NCBI GenBank assembly: GCA_027604005.1
Contig: JADGJT010000034.1
Coordinates: 1-64,000, forward strand
DNA: 64,000 nt
From: Dinochytrium kinnereticum
Lineage: Eukaryota; Chytridiomycota; Chytridiomycetes; Chytridiales; Chytridiaceae
Direction: 5' to 3'
The notes under the pieces were generated by a model that did no database searches, was not told the origin of the DNA, and was given only the letters and a program-made list of their open reading frames with translations. Below, piece by piece: positions 32,801 through 44,966 of the stretch (within the stretch, counting starts at the first letter, position 1; every line of letters begins with the position of its first letter). A program made the position numbers and the translations under genes.

Positions 32801-35220
32801 GGTTTAGGGACGCAGGCCTTCCTAAAGAACTTAGGCAATATTTTTATAAATATATCACTAAGTGCTACTGCTTATTGTGAGATCGGAAAGCTAGTTTATC
32901 GATATTTTTTCAAAATTGAGGCAAGATGGTTGGATAAAAATGTTTTTTGCTTTGGACTTAGCCATACTCTGACTGACTGTTTTACTTCACGTATATTACT
33001 TCATCTCTTTTTTTTATTAGGCAGTGGAGTATCAGATGCCCTCCTATATGCCAACGTCGCTTTAGACTCTTGCTCCGCCGCATCCCTTGTGCATTCCTCA
33101 ACTAGGTATCCTCAGCACTATGCCTTATTGCACTAGCATAACCGAACCATCATCGCGATCATTCGTCCCAACCACCCCGCACAGGTCTTTTATACCTGTC
33201 TCTATGTTTTTTTGTATTAAACTATCTATTTCCACGCAGCCTCCTGGGCTTTAGTCTGGTTTAAAGTATATATAAACGATGAGGATGTGCAGGGCTCGTA
33301 GCTTTCCTAATAAGTGAACGATAACACGGACTGAGTGGGTAACAATTTTTTTAATAGACATGCTGGTTTTTCCCCCTTCGGTTCTTGTTCACGTTAGTAT
33401 GGGTTGGACTTTTTTCTTTATTTTACGATTTGTTTAAGATATTTTATAAAGTTGAAGTTAATAATGATCGATGTTGGATATAGCAGCCAGTGCAAGGATT
33501 GGCACGCTCATTAAAGCAATTATAGACAAGAGGAATACACGTTTTTCACCCACCATCTCATGAGCATTTCACCATTCCTCTTCTACTGATAGCGAGACTC
33601 CTATAACGTCGTCTGTAAAACTAATGATATTTTAACTTGATCGATCATGTTATGTCGACTGTACGTTTGACGATCAGACCGACGCGCCGAGAGTACCATT
33701 GAGACAGATCATCACATGATCAATTAATATTGATCGTTCTTTAAACAGCGAATTGCGGTAAGCGATTATGGTTTCTTTTGCATCTTTTAGAAGTAACGCA
33801 GCAAATTACCGGGCTAAGTATTCGCTGTTAACGTGCTAACTACGCGGCTATTTCTCTTTGTCGCTGCGGGTTGGTCTGTTGCGCTGTTGTTTTGAGAGAT
33901 ACTATGGCGTCATCCATGCACCTGGGTATGATGAGGAACAGGCGGATTTTTTTAAGTGGTGAATTGCGGGTGACAGCTTTGTTTCAGGAGTGAGGATGTT
34001 GTTCACCTTATGCATGTTGTTGACTGAAATCATTTATGGCTTCTTTGCTATTCAGTATTGCTGAGGTGGGTTGCCGATAGTGTTTTTTTGATTTTTGACT
34101 ATGATGCGAGAAGCTGTGGCTGTGTGGTTTGGTGATAAAGAGCCACTTGTTTCCTTGGGGGGTCTTTTTTTGGGGGAGTGTTTATTAAGATCTTGATGTG
34201 GCGATTACTTGTTGGTTCTTGGATTGATAAGTGCCATATGTTTTGATAACTGGTTTTTGTCTGGTTTGTTTTTTTTGATTTCTTAGCTCCTTCAAACAGC
34301 CTCTGAAATGTGATATGAAGGGAGTGGTGCCCATGGTTTCTGAAGGAAAACCGATACGTTTGTTACAGCATCCGAGATTACGTGGTTTTTTCAAGGTTGT
34401 TATACCTTTGGTGGTTTAGGTTTCTATTTGCCCACTTTCTTTTTGCCAAAATTGCTTCATTTATTATAATGAGGCTTGACTCCAATTTATGCCTTCATGC
34501 TTCTCGGCTGATTCTAGGTCTTAAAGGAGAACGGAGTTGTTTCTACAGATGCCGTCTCTGGTTGCTATTTTTTTTTTTTTTTTTTTGCTCTGGCACCAAT
34601 AATTGGGTACTAGCTCTATGGCTCTTTTTTTTTTCTTCTCTTCTCATGATTAATCAATTTGGCTGAATATGCAGTGGTTGATATGAGATAAATTAATACT
34701 GGTGGTCTCAACTTCAATCTTATCGGCTACAGTTCTAGGATGGTTTATCTTTATTGCGGTCATCAAAATATGATGTATTTATTATAGTCCTTTAACCACA
34801 TCGGACTTCCTTGATAAATGGAAAGGTTCATTCGTCCTCTCAAGGGGTTTTCTTGTTCAATGCAAAGGGGTTGCTGGCTACTTGTGCTCACTTGGCCCAA
34901 GTATCAGAAATGAAGAAAACCCTCGCCAACTTATATCGGATGATATGGTTTTTGACCAAGGGTTAAATATAATCATCGCAATAAAAAGTGGGTACGCGTG
35001 AAAGCAATCTTTGTATAGCTTACGCACAAGTACAGCGCATTCTTGAGACCGCATCCTTCAGCGCAGACCCCAAGCCCTCATGCGTTGGCAGCATGGAATC
35101 CGCATACATCCTCCATCTGCTGATAATCTCGACCCTCAGGTTCGGGCACTGGGGCGGTTGCCTTCGAAATACAGTGCCATCCATAAGGTCAACCTCACCG
35201 ACACTGCTCTGACAATCACC
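29900..35220. other. 5.3 kb stretch without a supported gene
   Basis: Both strands show only short open frames here. The base composition is more T-rich than the flanks, with many T runs of 8-18. I see no transposase, reverse transcriptase, terminal repeats, tRNA or rRNA. It may be a decayed element, a long regulatory region or a non-coding transcript; the sequence alone does not say. Confidence 0.5.
33718..33735. repeat. Short inverted repeat
   Basis: GATCAAT and ATTGATC are perfect 7-base arms around the spacer TAAT. The local sequence is also rich in GATC. It may be a protein-binding palindrome or chance. Confidence 0.35.
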
Positions 35221-35260
35221 ACTTTTTTTTTTTTTTTTGTAAAGGGTCTCTCAATAAAGC

Positions 35261-36740
35261 ATGTCGGCTCCAAACAGCATCCGGAAACCCAACCGCTCAC
35301 GCCCGGCACCCACAACCTCCGCTCCATCCCCCTGGTCATCCCCCACCTCAAAGCAAGTAGCATCGAGGAAGCCGCATCACACCCCCACAACAGCATCACG
35401 AAGATCAAAGCAGCCGCCACCAGCAGCAGCCTTCTCTGACAATGACGACGACGAGGCGTTCTCAACGCCCCTCGTGGCGTTTGGGAAGAAGACTGGCCCG
35501 GGATCGACCATGAAGAAGCGCTCAAGGATGGAGGTTGTGGCCACTGCTGAGGATGAGGAGGAGGAGGAGGAAGAAGAGGACGAGTTTCATGATTCCCATG
35601 ACATTCAGGATGATTCTTCGCAGACTTCAGTTGATGCTGAGGCTCCCACGCCACCACCAAAGACACCTACCATTGGGAGAAGGAAGCCGGTACCGGTGGT
35701 TGCGGCTGGCACAAAGAAGGTGTTTGGGGGATCGGATGATGAGGATGAAGGGGACATGATGGTCATGGAGGGAGAAAAGGAGGAAGTTGTAGCTGAGGGG
35801 GAGAAGGAGGAGGAGGATGACGATGATGACGAGGCGCCTGAGACGGTTTCGATCAAGAAAACAAAGGAGGCGGCTGAGGAGGATTTGGAGAGGAGGCATG
35901 AGGAAGAGAGGAGGTAGGCACCTTTTGCTATAGTCTTTGGTCTTTTTTTTTATCTTTTGTTCTAGATCCTGGTCTTCACTATTTCCAACTTAATCGTGCT
36001 AACATTCCTTTGAACCCATAAAGACTTAAGCAAGAGAAACGAGACCTTGCGGCGCAAAGGCAACTTAAGGGTCGCGAGGCCAACCTTGCAAAAGCTGAAA
36101 AAGCTAAGCGGACCATCTCTATGGAGGTATTAGAGGCCGCAGAGAGGCTAGACAAGTGAGTATTCCATTTTCAGCTTTGCTCATGTTCTTCTTTACTTTT
36201 TTCGCTTTGGCTAAACATGATAATGTCCAGGGAGCGTAAAGCGAAAGAGGCCGAAGCTCGTGAGATAGCCAAGGCAGAGCAGCTTTTGGCAATGGCTAGG
36301 GCAAAGCGGAAGGTATTTGCTGGCGATGATGAGGCTGACGGCGATGGGAAGAAGAGGAAGAAGAAAAGCAACGGCGTGGTTGAGATACAGTGGGTTTTAA
36401 TTTCTTTAAATTCATGTATGATTTTCTTGCTATTCTCTAACGGTGTTTGGTTTCAACAGAGGTTTTAAAGTCGTTTCCCTTTCTTCAACATCCTCCATGT
36501 CCCGAGGCGTCTCGCCAGCTGTTGTGCAGTTCCAGAAATCGCATTTCTTTGGAGACAGAGTGAAGCGCGTGCCAGGTGAGATTTTCCTTCACTATGTTGC
36601 TCCTATGCCTTCCTGGAATGCCTTGTTCTAAAACGCGTTTTTTTTTTTTTGTTTGAACAGCCGTCAAAACCATGTCAACAGCGAGGGATGGTGCGGCGCC
36701 GTTCTTCAGGAGAGCGGTGAAAGCATCAAATGGGAAGTAG
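35261..36740 (+). CDS. UTP16: UTP16-like U3 snoRNA-associated protein
   Basis: This likely homologue of yeast Utp16/Bud21 would be a component of the small-subunit processome that handles 18S rRNA maturation in the nucleolus. Exons: 35261-35913, 36024-36155, 36231-36389, 36460-36575 and 36661-36740, giving 379 aa with phases intact. The N-terminal half is disordered, with Ser/Pro and long Glu/Asp runs. DDDDDEAPETVS is typical of the family. A long basic coiled-coil segment follows (QEKRDLAAQRQLKGREANLA onward). The C-terminal block has FKVVSLSS and VVQFQKSHFFGDRVKRVP, matching the conserved F-x-G-x-R-x-KR end of U3-snoRNA-associated proteins. The ATG chosen follows a T-run leader. The family call rests on short motifs, so it is good rather than certain. 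Confidence 0.72.
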
Positions 36741-36914
36741 GTGGCGTCGCTGGCCATTGCTTCGTTTAAGTAAAAAAGGAGAATAAACAGCTGCACCTTT
36801 CCTTTCTTCCTCATCGTCGTTGGGTGTCCAGCTGGCAATCCAGTTCTGTTGCTTGAAAATTCTTTCTGAAAAATCCGCAATCCCCCTTTGCAAGACTGCA
36901 ACTGACCCCTGGCG

Positions 36915-37422
36915 ATGGCCTTGTTCCTGTCCCTTGGGCAGCTCGTCTACGTGTTGCTACTCCTCACAAACGCCATCGCAATCCTCCACGAAGATCGATT
37001 CCTTGCACGAAGTGAGCCCCTCCCCGCTTCTGTCTGTCCTTTTTCTTCAATCGATCTCGTCTCGATCTCCTCAAAACATTGGCCATGGCTTCGCCCACCA
37101 AAGTCCTTTCCTTTGCACGATGCAGAGTGGTCATCTCCTTTTATGTCTTAGTGCACCTGCTGATGTTTGAATGAACTGGATGGATGATGTTTTTAACTCA
37201 TGTATTTGCTTTCTAGTTGGTTTGAGTCAGGCTTCGTTCAGGAGTCAGTTTGGGGAAAACCAGGACTCTGTCAAAGCTCGCATCATCAACCTTCTCACCG
37301 CAGTAAGGACCTTACTCCGAGGTAAATCTATACTCTTTCTCCACTCATCTAACCACTTAAAAAAAGTACCCCTCATCGGCCTGAACCTAGTGGTCATAGT
37401 ATATGCGCTCATATTTGGTTGA
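36915..37422 (+). CDS. YOS1: Yos1-like ER-Golgi protein (IER3IP1 homologue)
   Basis: This small two-helix membrane protein acts, in yeast, with Yip1 and Yif1 in vesicle formation between ER and Golgi. Exons: 36915-37011, 37217-37321 and 37367-37422, giving 85 aa, the same length as the yeast protein. The first helix is FLSLGQLVYVLLLLTNAIAI, followed by LHEDRFLARIG, which matches the conserved L-x-E-x-RFL-x-RIG. Then come LLTAVRTLLRVPLIGLN and a second helix VVIVYALIFG. Each splice restores the expected residue (the first rebuilds Ile in RIG). The gene starts 174 bases after UTP16 in the same direction. Its last exon overlaps the longest possible frame of the next hypothetical gene, so that gene probably starts later. 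Confidence 0.9.
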
Positions 37423-37585
37423 GCGCAAGCAGCCCCTCCAGCGACGCTGGTGGTGGTCAAAGTGGTGGAGAGGCTTAAAAGCCTGGAGCACCTCTTGGCG
37501 ATCCGGTGGCAGCGGAGGGGGCGGGCTTGGGGGATGGGGAACACCGTGGGGTGGGGCCACAACGGGTCTCATCATAGGAGGGGCA

Positions 37586-38863
37586 ATGCGGTTGGGACCA
37601 GGAGCGCAGGTGGGGACTTTGGCTGGGATAACGAAATCGCGTGGATCTTCCATAGGGTCTGGGAGGATTGGTGTCTTGGGGACGGGGGGGACGGATGACC
37701 CCAGGATGGTTACGGCCATGGTGGTTGTTGGGGCTATTTGGATGTTGTTGGGGATTGTGGTATCGACAGCGATATTGATGAACGATGGCATTGTGGCGAG
37801 CTATTTTGTGTCGGGCAGAAGGGGCGGAAGGAGTGGAAGGCTTCGTGGAAGGCAGCAACAGAGCCGGAGGAGAAGAGCTGGGAGCAGCAGGGTTAGAGGA
37901 GTGGGGTCACCTGGTGATAGACCTCCCCAGCGTCGCCCTTTTCTCAGGTGGAGGGGTCTGGGGTTTGGGAGAAGGCGAAATATCAATCACTCTTCGCCTT
38001 CATCGCCTCAGTCACTTCCATCGAGATCAGGCCGTGGTGCTAGTGGCGGGTCGATTCCGGGGTCTTCGGTTCAGTCGCCGGCGCTTCGTCCCATCTCTGT
38101 TCTTCAGGGCTTTGAACCTGAGTCGCCACTGGCCGGGCCGGCGTCACCCACATCATTGGGTCCTAGGGCGTCTCCGGCGTCAATCTTCACGGGTGGCAGA
38201 AGACGAGATTCGTTAGATGAGAATTTTGACCCTCTCCCTGGTCCCGCGTTGTCACAAGATGGGACCTTTGAGCATGCCTTCAAGGATCTTTTGGAGCATT
38301 TTGAGGTATCGGATCACGAAGAAGAAGATGATGATGATGACTCTGTTGTCCTTCCACTTGATATACCTGGAGGCGGTGCAGAAGAAGGTGAAGATGATGA
38401 GGATGATGGGGAGGACGATATGAATCGCGAGAGCGACGGATTTGACGATAGTGATGCGATGAGCGATGACGCTGGAGATGATATTGACTTTGCTGCCCAC
38501 TTGTCTCCCCGCTTGGCCCCGACATTGATCTTAGAATCCGAGGACGAGGACAACGCAGAGCATCTTGGCTCGTCATCCGCCCACCTCCTTGATGAGGACG
38601 CCCTGCTTATCCGCGAGGAGGATCACCTTTTTTTGGATACTGCGTCCCTGCGTTCCCGCGCCTCATCTCCAGCGAGGTCTCCTGCTTCACCGTTAAGGCG
38701 GAGGATGAGGTTTAGGTTGAGGAGATCGGCCGTGCCTGGAACTCTCGCGGCTGTTGGCGCGTTCTTGCTTCTGGGGGTACTGTGGTTGTTGAGGAGGCGA
38801 GGGTGGGCTTTGTTGCCAAAGTTATGGCAGTTGGCGGGGAGAAGATGGGGTGGGGAGCTTTAG
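37586..38863 (+). CDS. Hypothetical acidic protein with two predicted membrane helices
   Basis: No family recognised. A single frame is open from 37403 to 38863. The ATG at 37403 lies inside the last Yos1 exon, so ATGs at 37586 or 37706 are more likely. From 37706 the protein begins with a hydrophobic segment (MVVVGAIWMLLGIVVSTAIL), followed by an Arg/Ser/Pro-rich region. A long acidic stretch comes next (EEEDDDDDS, GEDDEDDGEDD). A second hydrophobic segment sits near the C-terminus (LAAVGAFLLLGVLWLL) with Arg on both sides. The even acidic codon use on this strand favours coding. It could be a nuclear-envelope or ER protein, but nothing proves this. The first part read on the other strand is Pro-rich, a lesser alternative. 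Confidence 0.5.
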   Translation: MRLGPGAQVGTLAGITKSRGSSIGSGRIGVLGTGGTDDPRMVTAMVVVGAIWMLLGIVVSTAILMNDGIVASYFVSGRRGGRSGRLRGRQQQSRRRRAGSSRVRGVGSPGDRPPQRRPFLRWRGLGFGRRRNINHSSPSSPQSLPSRSGRGASGGSIPGSSVQSPALRPISVLQGFEPESPLAGPASPTSLGPRASPASIFTGGRRRDSLDENFDPLPGPALSQDGTFEHAFKDLLEHFEVSDHEEEDDDDDSVVLPLDIPGGGAEEGEDDEDDGEDDMNRESDGFDDSDAMSDDAGDDIDFAAHLSPRLAPTLILESEDEDNAEHLGSSSAHLLDEDALLIREEDHLFLDTASLRSRASSPARSPASPLRRRMRFRLRRSAVPGTLAAVGAFLLLGVLWLLRRRGWALLPKLWQLAGRRWGGEL

Positions 38864-39038
38864 TTTATTTTTTTTTTTTTTTTTACAATACATTTTGTTG
38901 GAGGGACTTTTGTTGTTGCCCTACCATAAATATTCGAGATCTTATTGTTTTATGTTATTATTGTGTTATCCATGCATGCAATTCATTTACAAGGATGCTT
39001 TATTATTTTGATGCAAATCATGTAGTATGTAATTAAAG

Positions 39039-42000
39039 TTACATTTGCCATTGATTCTGCGTAGGTGGCCCCGCACCCATGTTGCTGGGGTATCCTCCCT
39101 GCGAATTGTCCTCCGGGTACCCACCATATTGATTTACAACAACAGGCCCTGCCGAATAATCAATAGGGTAAGCAGAGGTGGGCACCTCTGGCACGTACTC
39201 CACATAACTCTCTCCTGACGTCATGACCCGCTGCTGTGGTGAGTAAAGCGTAGGTGCCATGGTTGCCCGATTGAGTAGCATGGACTCTGGAGGAAGGTAG
39301 ACGCGCTGGTGTGGCACGATAGGCACCGGGGCGGTGGCATTGGATGGAGGTTCGGCATAAGCTCGTCGCGTGTCAATTGCAGCTTGCAATGGCGGTTGAG
39401 GAGCGCCGACCTGCTGAGGCTGCACTGGTTGTTCTGATGGCATCGACCCACGGTGCTGTGCAGCAATAGGTTTGGCGGACGCGCTACGGGTCTGATCCTC
39501 AGGAGGGGGTAACATGAAGACCTCGATTCCATCTTCATCTTCGTCTTCATTGATTGCGCTGGCGTTGTCATCGGATTGTTGGTCAGGAGAGACCTTCTTT
39601 TTGGCATCCTGTTTGGTTTGGTACCATTTCCAGAGAAGGTAACCACCCACAGCCGCCAAGGCAACAAATGCGAGACTGCCAAATAGTGCGCCTAGAATGA
39701 CGCCTACGTTTGGGCCTGGTGAGACCCCTTGAGATGCTTCTTGAGTTGGTGTTGGCACATTAGAATCGGTGACGTCGCTCGTGGGGGATGGTATCACGTT
39801 CACATCTGAACTTGAACCGGTACCGCCACCAACCGCGGTTGTAGAAGGAATCGCCATGAGGCCAATCACAAAGTACCCACTCCTGTCGCAGGAGCAGGAA
39901 GCCTGAGTTCTGTTTAAGGCCTGAAGGCTACAGCCGCCTGTTCTCAATGTCATCAATGGACCTGTCACCGACGGAGTGAAGACCCCGCAGGCTAGCCTGC
40001 TTGCAACAGTCTCCCACTGGATCTCCGAAAGGACGGCTAAGAATCTCGAGCTCATTGGAATGGATGCGGTCACGCGGGATCCGGCTGGCCAATCAATAGG
40101 TCCGCCGTTAGAGCCTACCACCGTGAAAAATGGAACAACGTCGCTGAGGTCCTCAAATATCGACGTTTGGATATCAAACAGTGACCTCGCTGACATCACA
40201 GTCCCACAAGACAGTCTCAGGCAACCCCGATCATCAAAAAGAGCCTGAACGTCCGACGATCTGTACGTTACAGAGCATGACATCCCTGTGGTCGTCTGGA
40301 TTCGGTCCACCCCAAACTCTATATAGAGGTCCGACGTATTAATTATCTTGCTGGGCTGACCGCAAGACAAGGAGTCTACGTAGCAAGAATTTATAGCCGA
40401 GATTGACTGTAAAATAGAACCCGATAGTGCTGAATTGTATTCTGAGGGTGCAAATGTCTGCAAGGCATTAGAAAAAACTCCGATGGTATTTGACACGTCC
40501 GCATCCCCGAGACACCTGCCCAGGGGCTTTATGTTCTGAATGACGCCAGTCACAATTTGATAAAGAGATGTGGCGAGAGCGCCTATCTGCGATGTGGTGA
40601 AAGAACTGGCCGGAGCCACTGCAGTTGAGTTCACCAGGGACGAGAGCGTTGAAATGAGAAGTGGTCCAGCCTGATCGTCTAGGTAAACCAACCCGCTTGA
40701 CGTAACAGTATTAAAAAACCCAACAAGCGCAGCCCTAAGATCGCTTCTCGCTGTCTGAGTATACCCCGCATCAAAGAGTGACAGAGAGAGAGATGCCATA
40801 ATACTCATTGCAGCTTCAGCGTCTCCAAATGCACTGAAAGCGGGTATGGCTACCTCAGTTAAGTATGAAAAGGCTGGGCTACTCGCCGTAGCCTGCCGGC
40901 CGAGCAGGTGAACCGGCCCCGAATTTCTTCGCAGAATTGACGACCTCGACCCGCCGACAACTGTGATTGACATAATTTGAGGTACGCTATTTCTCACACC
41001 AAACCGGTCTCGAATCGTTGCGCGAATCTGGTACGAACCTTTTGCAAAGACTGAAGAGAAGGCTGGTGAGAATCCTGGGGAACCCACGGCGGTCCATGTT
41101 TGTGAACTGGTGCTCCTGACCTCCCAAGAATATAAAAGAGGCGTTGATTCTGCAATCCATCTGAGCGAAAGAAGTGAGTCACTCAACTATTTCATACCTA
41201 TTCAAACGAGAAATACACATACCCCGAACATGCGAACCGAAAGCTGGTGGCGAATTCTATTCCAACCTGTGCCGAGGTTGCAATACAGTATCCTCCGCGA
41301 GGCTCATCCCCAACCCGGAAATTTATGGAGGCCGTAGAGTTCAAACGCGTCACAGAGTCAGTTACTGTTACGCCTATGCAATAAGAGGCACCCGTAATCA
41401 AAACTCTAGACGGCAACCGAAGGTCCGGTGCTTTTACACCTCCTAAAGCGGGGGTTAAATTCAAGGGAGTAAAAGAGCCTGATGAGCCTCCGCATGACAT
41501 CAGCGAGTCCCATTGATACTGCAAGGAGGATCGGTTTGAAACAGATGCAGGATCAAGACGAGTCTGGACGGTGATTCCGCTTAATAGAAACGACTGTGGT
41601 GCCTCCTTTATGCTAAGAGAAAGGACTGGGATGTTTTCATTCACCAAGCTCAGGTAAACTAATAAAAGGGCGACATTAAACTTTCATTTAAGGATGCAAG
41701 GATTCACCTGGATCTGACACTCCCACAGCCCCAGTATTCAAGTTTCTCACGGTTAAAAAAAATTGATAATCTCCAGCTCTTAACATTCCCGAAAAATCCG
41801 GCGATAAAGTCTGCCCGGCCGATTGCAGTGAGCTAGTACCGACAGAAGAGCAAGGCTTAAAGGCGCTGAAGCAAGACCACTGAAACCCAAATATGCTCAG
41901 ATCGGTCACCGGAAACGCGTCATTTAAAAATGAGCCCCTCAGTTTGACATTCGATGTTGGAAACATCATGCGGCCACCAGCAGTCACGGTAATCCTCTCT

Positions 42001-44966
42001 TCCCCGGTTTCAATTGATACAACTGTCGACCCCAACATCCCATCCGTTGACGCGACGAGGAGCTGAAAAAAGAACCTTGAGGCGGGTGGGAGCACAAGAG
42101 GCGGAATGTTGAGGGAAAATCGCGTGGACTGTGACGGAGGGATACGGTATGAAAATCCATTGGTTCCATTCAAGAACGACCAGGTGATAGACGGGGTAGG
42201 GATAGATGCTGTTGCGCATCCTGCCGCGTTCTCCACCCTCGCTAAAAGCTGAATGGCGGTGTCGGGCTTGATCTTTTCCCTTGGTGACATTACGGTAACG
42301 ACGGGAAATATGGCAGAATCCAAAATCTTAACGGTTCTAGTGGCATTAGACGCGATACCGAAGATATTCTGCAAGGATATGTTTACCGAGTACGCTGCTG
42401 GGGTGAGTAGAGACGCTTGCAAAGTGAATGGGGTCTTTTGCGCTAAAAAGGTCGACCTCTGTACAGCTAAAGTGTCGGCAAGGTTTGGCAAAAGGACCCC
42501 AACCGTTCTTGATATAATGGAAAACTGGGCATTCGCAAAGGAATCCCCTCCTCCAGTAAATGACTGAGAAAGGTCGATGCTTATAGCTCCGCAAGAAGGG
42601 ATGTTTTCAGGACCTTGCATTATGATAGTTGGCCGTGGCGGGAATTCAGGGTTTGCAACCTTGAAGGATCCAGTGCTTGAATCCGAGAAGGCCGCATCAA
42701 ATGTGAAAAGAATGCTCTCCCTTATTGTGATCGATGGCGACGAAAAAAAAGTTGACATTACCCTAGGATCTAAGCTAATAAACGCCGCTGACCGGCCGTT
42801 GAATCTAACTCTGCAATCTTGAGGAAATCCAGGCCGTACCAACGCAGGGAGCCCATTCGATCCGTCCGTGACAAAAACATCATCACAAGAGCGATACACT
42901 TTAAGATCTGACGACGGGTTGGTGTCAACCTTCTCGTCAAAGTTGACCAGGATGGTAGAGGCGTCATTCGATAGCATTGCTGAGGTCACGGCTGGTCCTC
43001 TCGCATAATATACCAGAGTTATATTTTGCTTAGTTCGGAAAGGAATGCCTAGATCCTCACGCCATGGACCTTCTGATTTTCCTGGAGGTGGAATTGAGTA
43101 AACCACAACATAGTCAAGAGAGATTGATCTTGATAAAACAGGTGCGTCGCATTGAGCCATTTGGGATGATATTATGCGGAGATCGGTGAAGGTTCTCGGG
43201 GTAGTTGCGAAGACGCACTTTGCCATTCCGTCGTAAAAGGTGTAGAAGTTGCTCCCCATGAAGTTTAAAGTTGCGGCAACGTTTAGAAAGACGCGATCCA
43301 GCGACACCGATGAAATGAAAGACGTAGGCTTGTAGAATCTAATTACGGTAGAGACGGACGATGACGACCCTACAACCGAGATCCTAATAGGCAGAGACGT
43401 CCGAAAGTCTTCGGATAGAGAAAACACAGTCCGGACATATACCCTCAACCTCTGATTTGGTATAACTACCACGATATCCGAAGGAGAGATCCCCGAAGTA
43501 TTAATCTCGATCCAAACTAATCCTGACGTTAAACCCGCCCCAATCACATCAAAAAATGCCTTCCCTGAATTTGGCAGAACCTCTGGCTCGAGCCTTCTTA
43601 CGACGAGCCCACATGTGGTCCCTGTACCATTACAGACATCGCAACCATCAAGCTCTGCGGTGCCATTCACTACGCCAAGGCAGTCGAGGCATGATGTACC
43701 GTCTCCGTCGCAAACACCACATCGGTCAAGGACTTTCGCGGATTTTTGAAGCACGCAGGCGCCAGTGCAGTCTGTTACGTAGAGAGAAGGGTTATTCGCG
43801 GTTGGACATCCGCCTAGGCAGTCGCGTTGGTCGATGAAGGAGCAGGAGCCGCAACTGTACATTTGGCCCGGGAAAAGACACATTGAGGTTGGAAGAGGTG
43901 AGAGGGCTAGAAAGATCAGTATTTTTGCCACTGAATTTCGAAAAAAAAACTAACTTCTTCCTGTGTCGAGTATGGGGCCGGGTTGAACCGGGAAATATTT
44001 ATGAATACGACCGAATAGCAATGAAAAGAAATGTTAAAAAGATATATTAGCCGAAAACCTACACAATACTCGTCACTTACGTGTAGAGGTAGCTGCAGGT
44101 CTCGCAGTACCTATAATAGAGAAGAAAAAGAAGTCAGAGAGAAAACCACAGAAAAAAATATAATCAATAGAACAACATCAATAAGTCATACTTCGAAACC
44201 CTGCTATCGATCCACTACCCGCAGCGGTGCTCCAACTCCGAGTAATTGTTCTCGACAGACTTCCCCCAAAATCTGTTGACCCTGCCACCCTTAACGAGTC
44301 CGTACCCCTAGAAGGACCAATTGACTTTATAGACTCCAATGTACTAAGAGTTAACGAATTGACTGACTGTGTTGCAATCGTTGATTCAATCCCATTGCTT
44401 TTGAGGGGATCTAACGTCGCTTTAGTGGATGTCGAGGTGAGTAACGATGTTTCTGTTTCTTGAATAAGGGAAGTGGATGTATATGCCGATGCTGTCTGTG
44501 ACGGGATGACGTTCCATAACGATGATAAGGTCGAAACAAGGGCATTGCTGAGCACGAAATATACAGAGGATGTGGGATGGATTGACGAAGGTGGATGGCT
44601 GAAGCTAAATGACGTTGTTGGTGTTGAGGAGAGTGCTAGGCTTAAATCGTAGGATGTGGAATGCGTTAAGGTAGGAGAATTGCTTGAACTGAAAGACGTG
44701 GTTGACGTTGGGGAAGGTACATTGCTTAAACCATACAACGTAGAATGAGTTGACGAAGGTGGTGTCCCTCCAATTGATGAGGTCGGAGTCGGCGCTGCTG
44801 TATTGCTTAATGCGAATGCGCTCGATTGGGTAGATGACGATAGGGACGAGCTAGAAGCGAATATGGTGAAGGTGCCGATGATTAGCGATGATGTGACTGT
44901 GGGGACGTATGCTTCGTTGCTTAGAGCAACAGATGACGCGCTGAGGCTTGATGAGACCGTGCTCAT
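39039..44966 (-). CDS. Large REJ/GPS-like single-pass surface protein with Ser/Thr-rich N-terminus
   Basis: Exons in coding order: 44966-44192, 44110-44081, 43930-41708, 41658-41223 and 41160-39039, giving 1861 aa with every phase fitting. Exon 1 is Ser/Thr-rich with imperfect repeats around STHSTLYGLS and THSTSYDLSL. From residue about 270 there is a hydrophobic stretch (ILIFLALSPLPTSMCLF), Cys-rich repeats (CGVCDGDGTSC, CDVCNGTGTTC) and an IPT/TIG-like segment. Long beta-rich REJ-like modules follow, as in PKD1 relatives. Near 1575-1600, CSCDRSGYFVIGLM resembles a GPS motif but lacks the His-Leu-Ser/Thr cleavage triplet. A membrane helix (VILGALFGSLAFVALAAVGG) is near 1640-1665, with a 196-residue Pro/Gln/Tyr-rich tail. 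The protein is probably an adhesion or recognition molecule. Exon 1 could belong to a separate gene, but the internal signal-like stretch has no ATG of its own. Confidence 0.72.
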
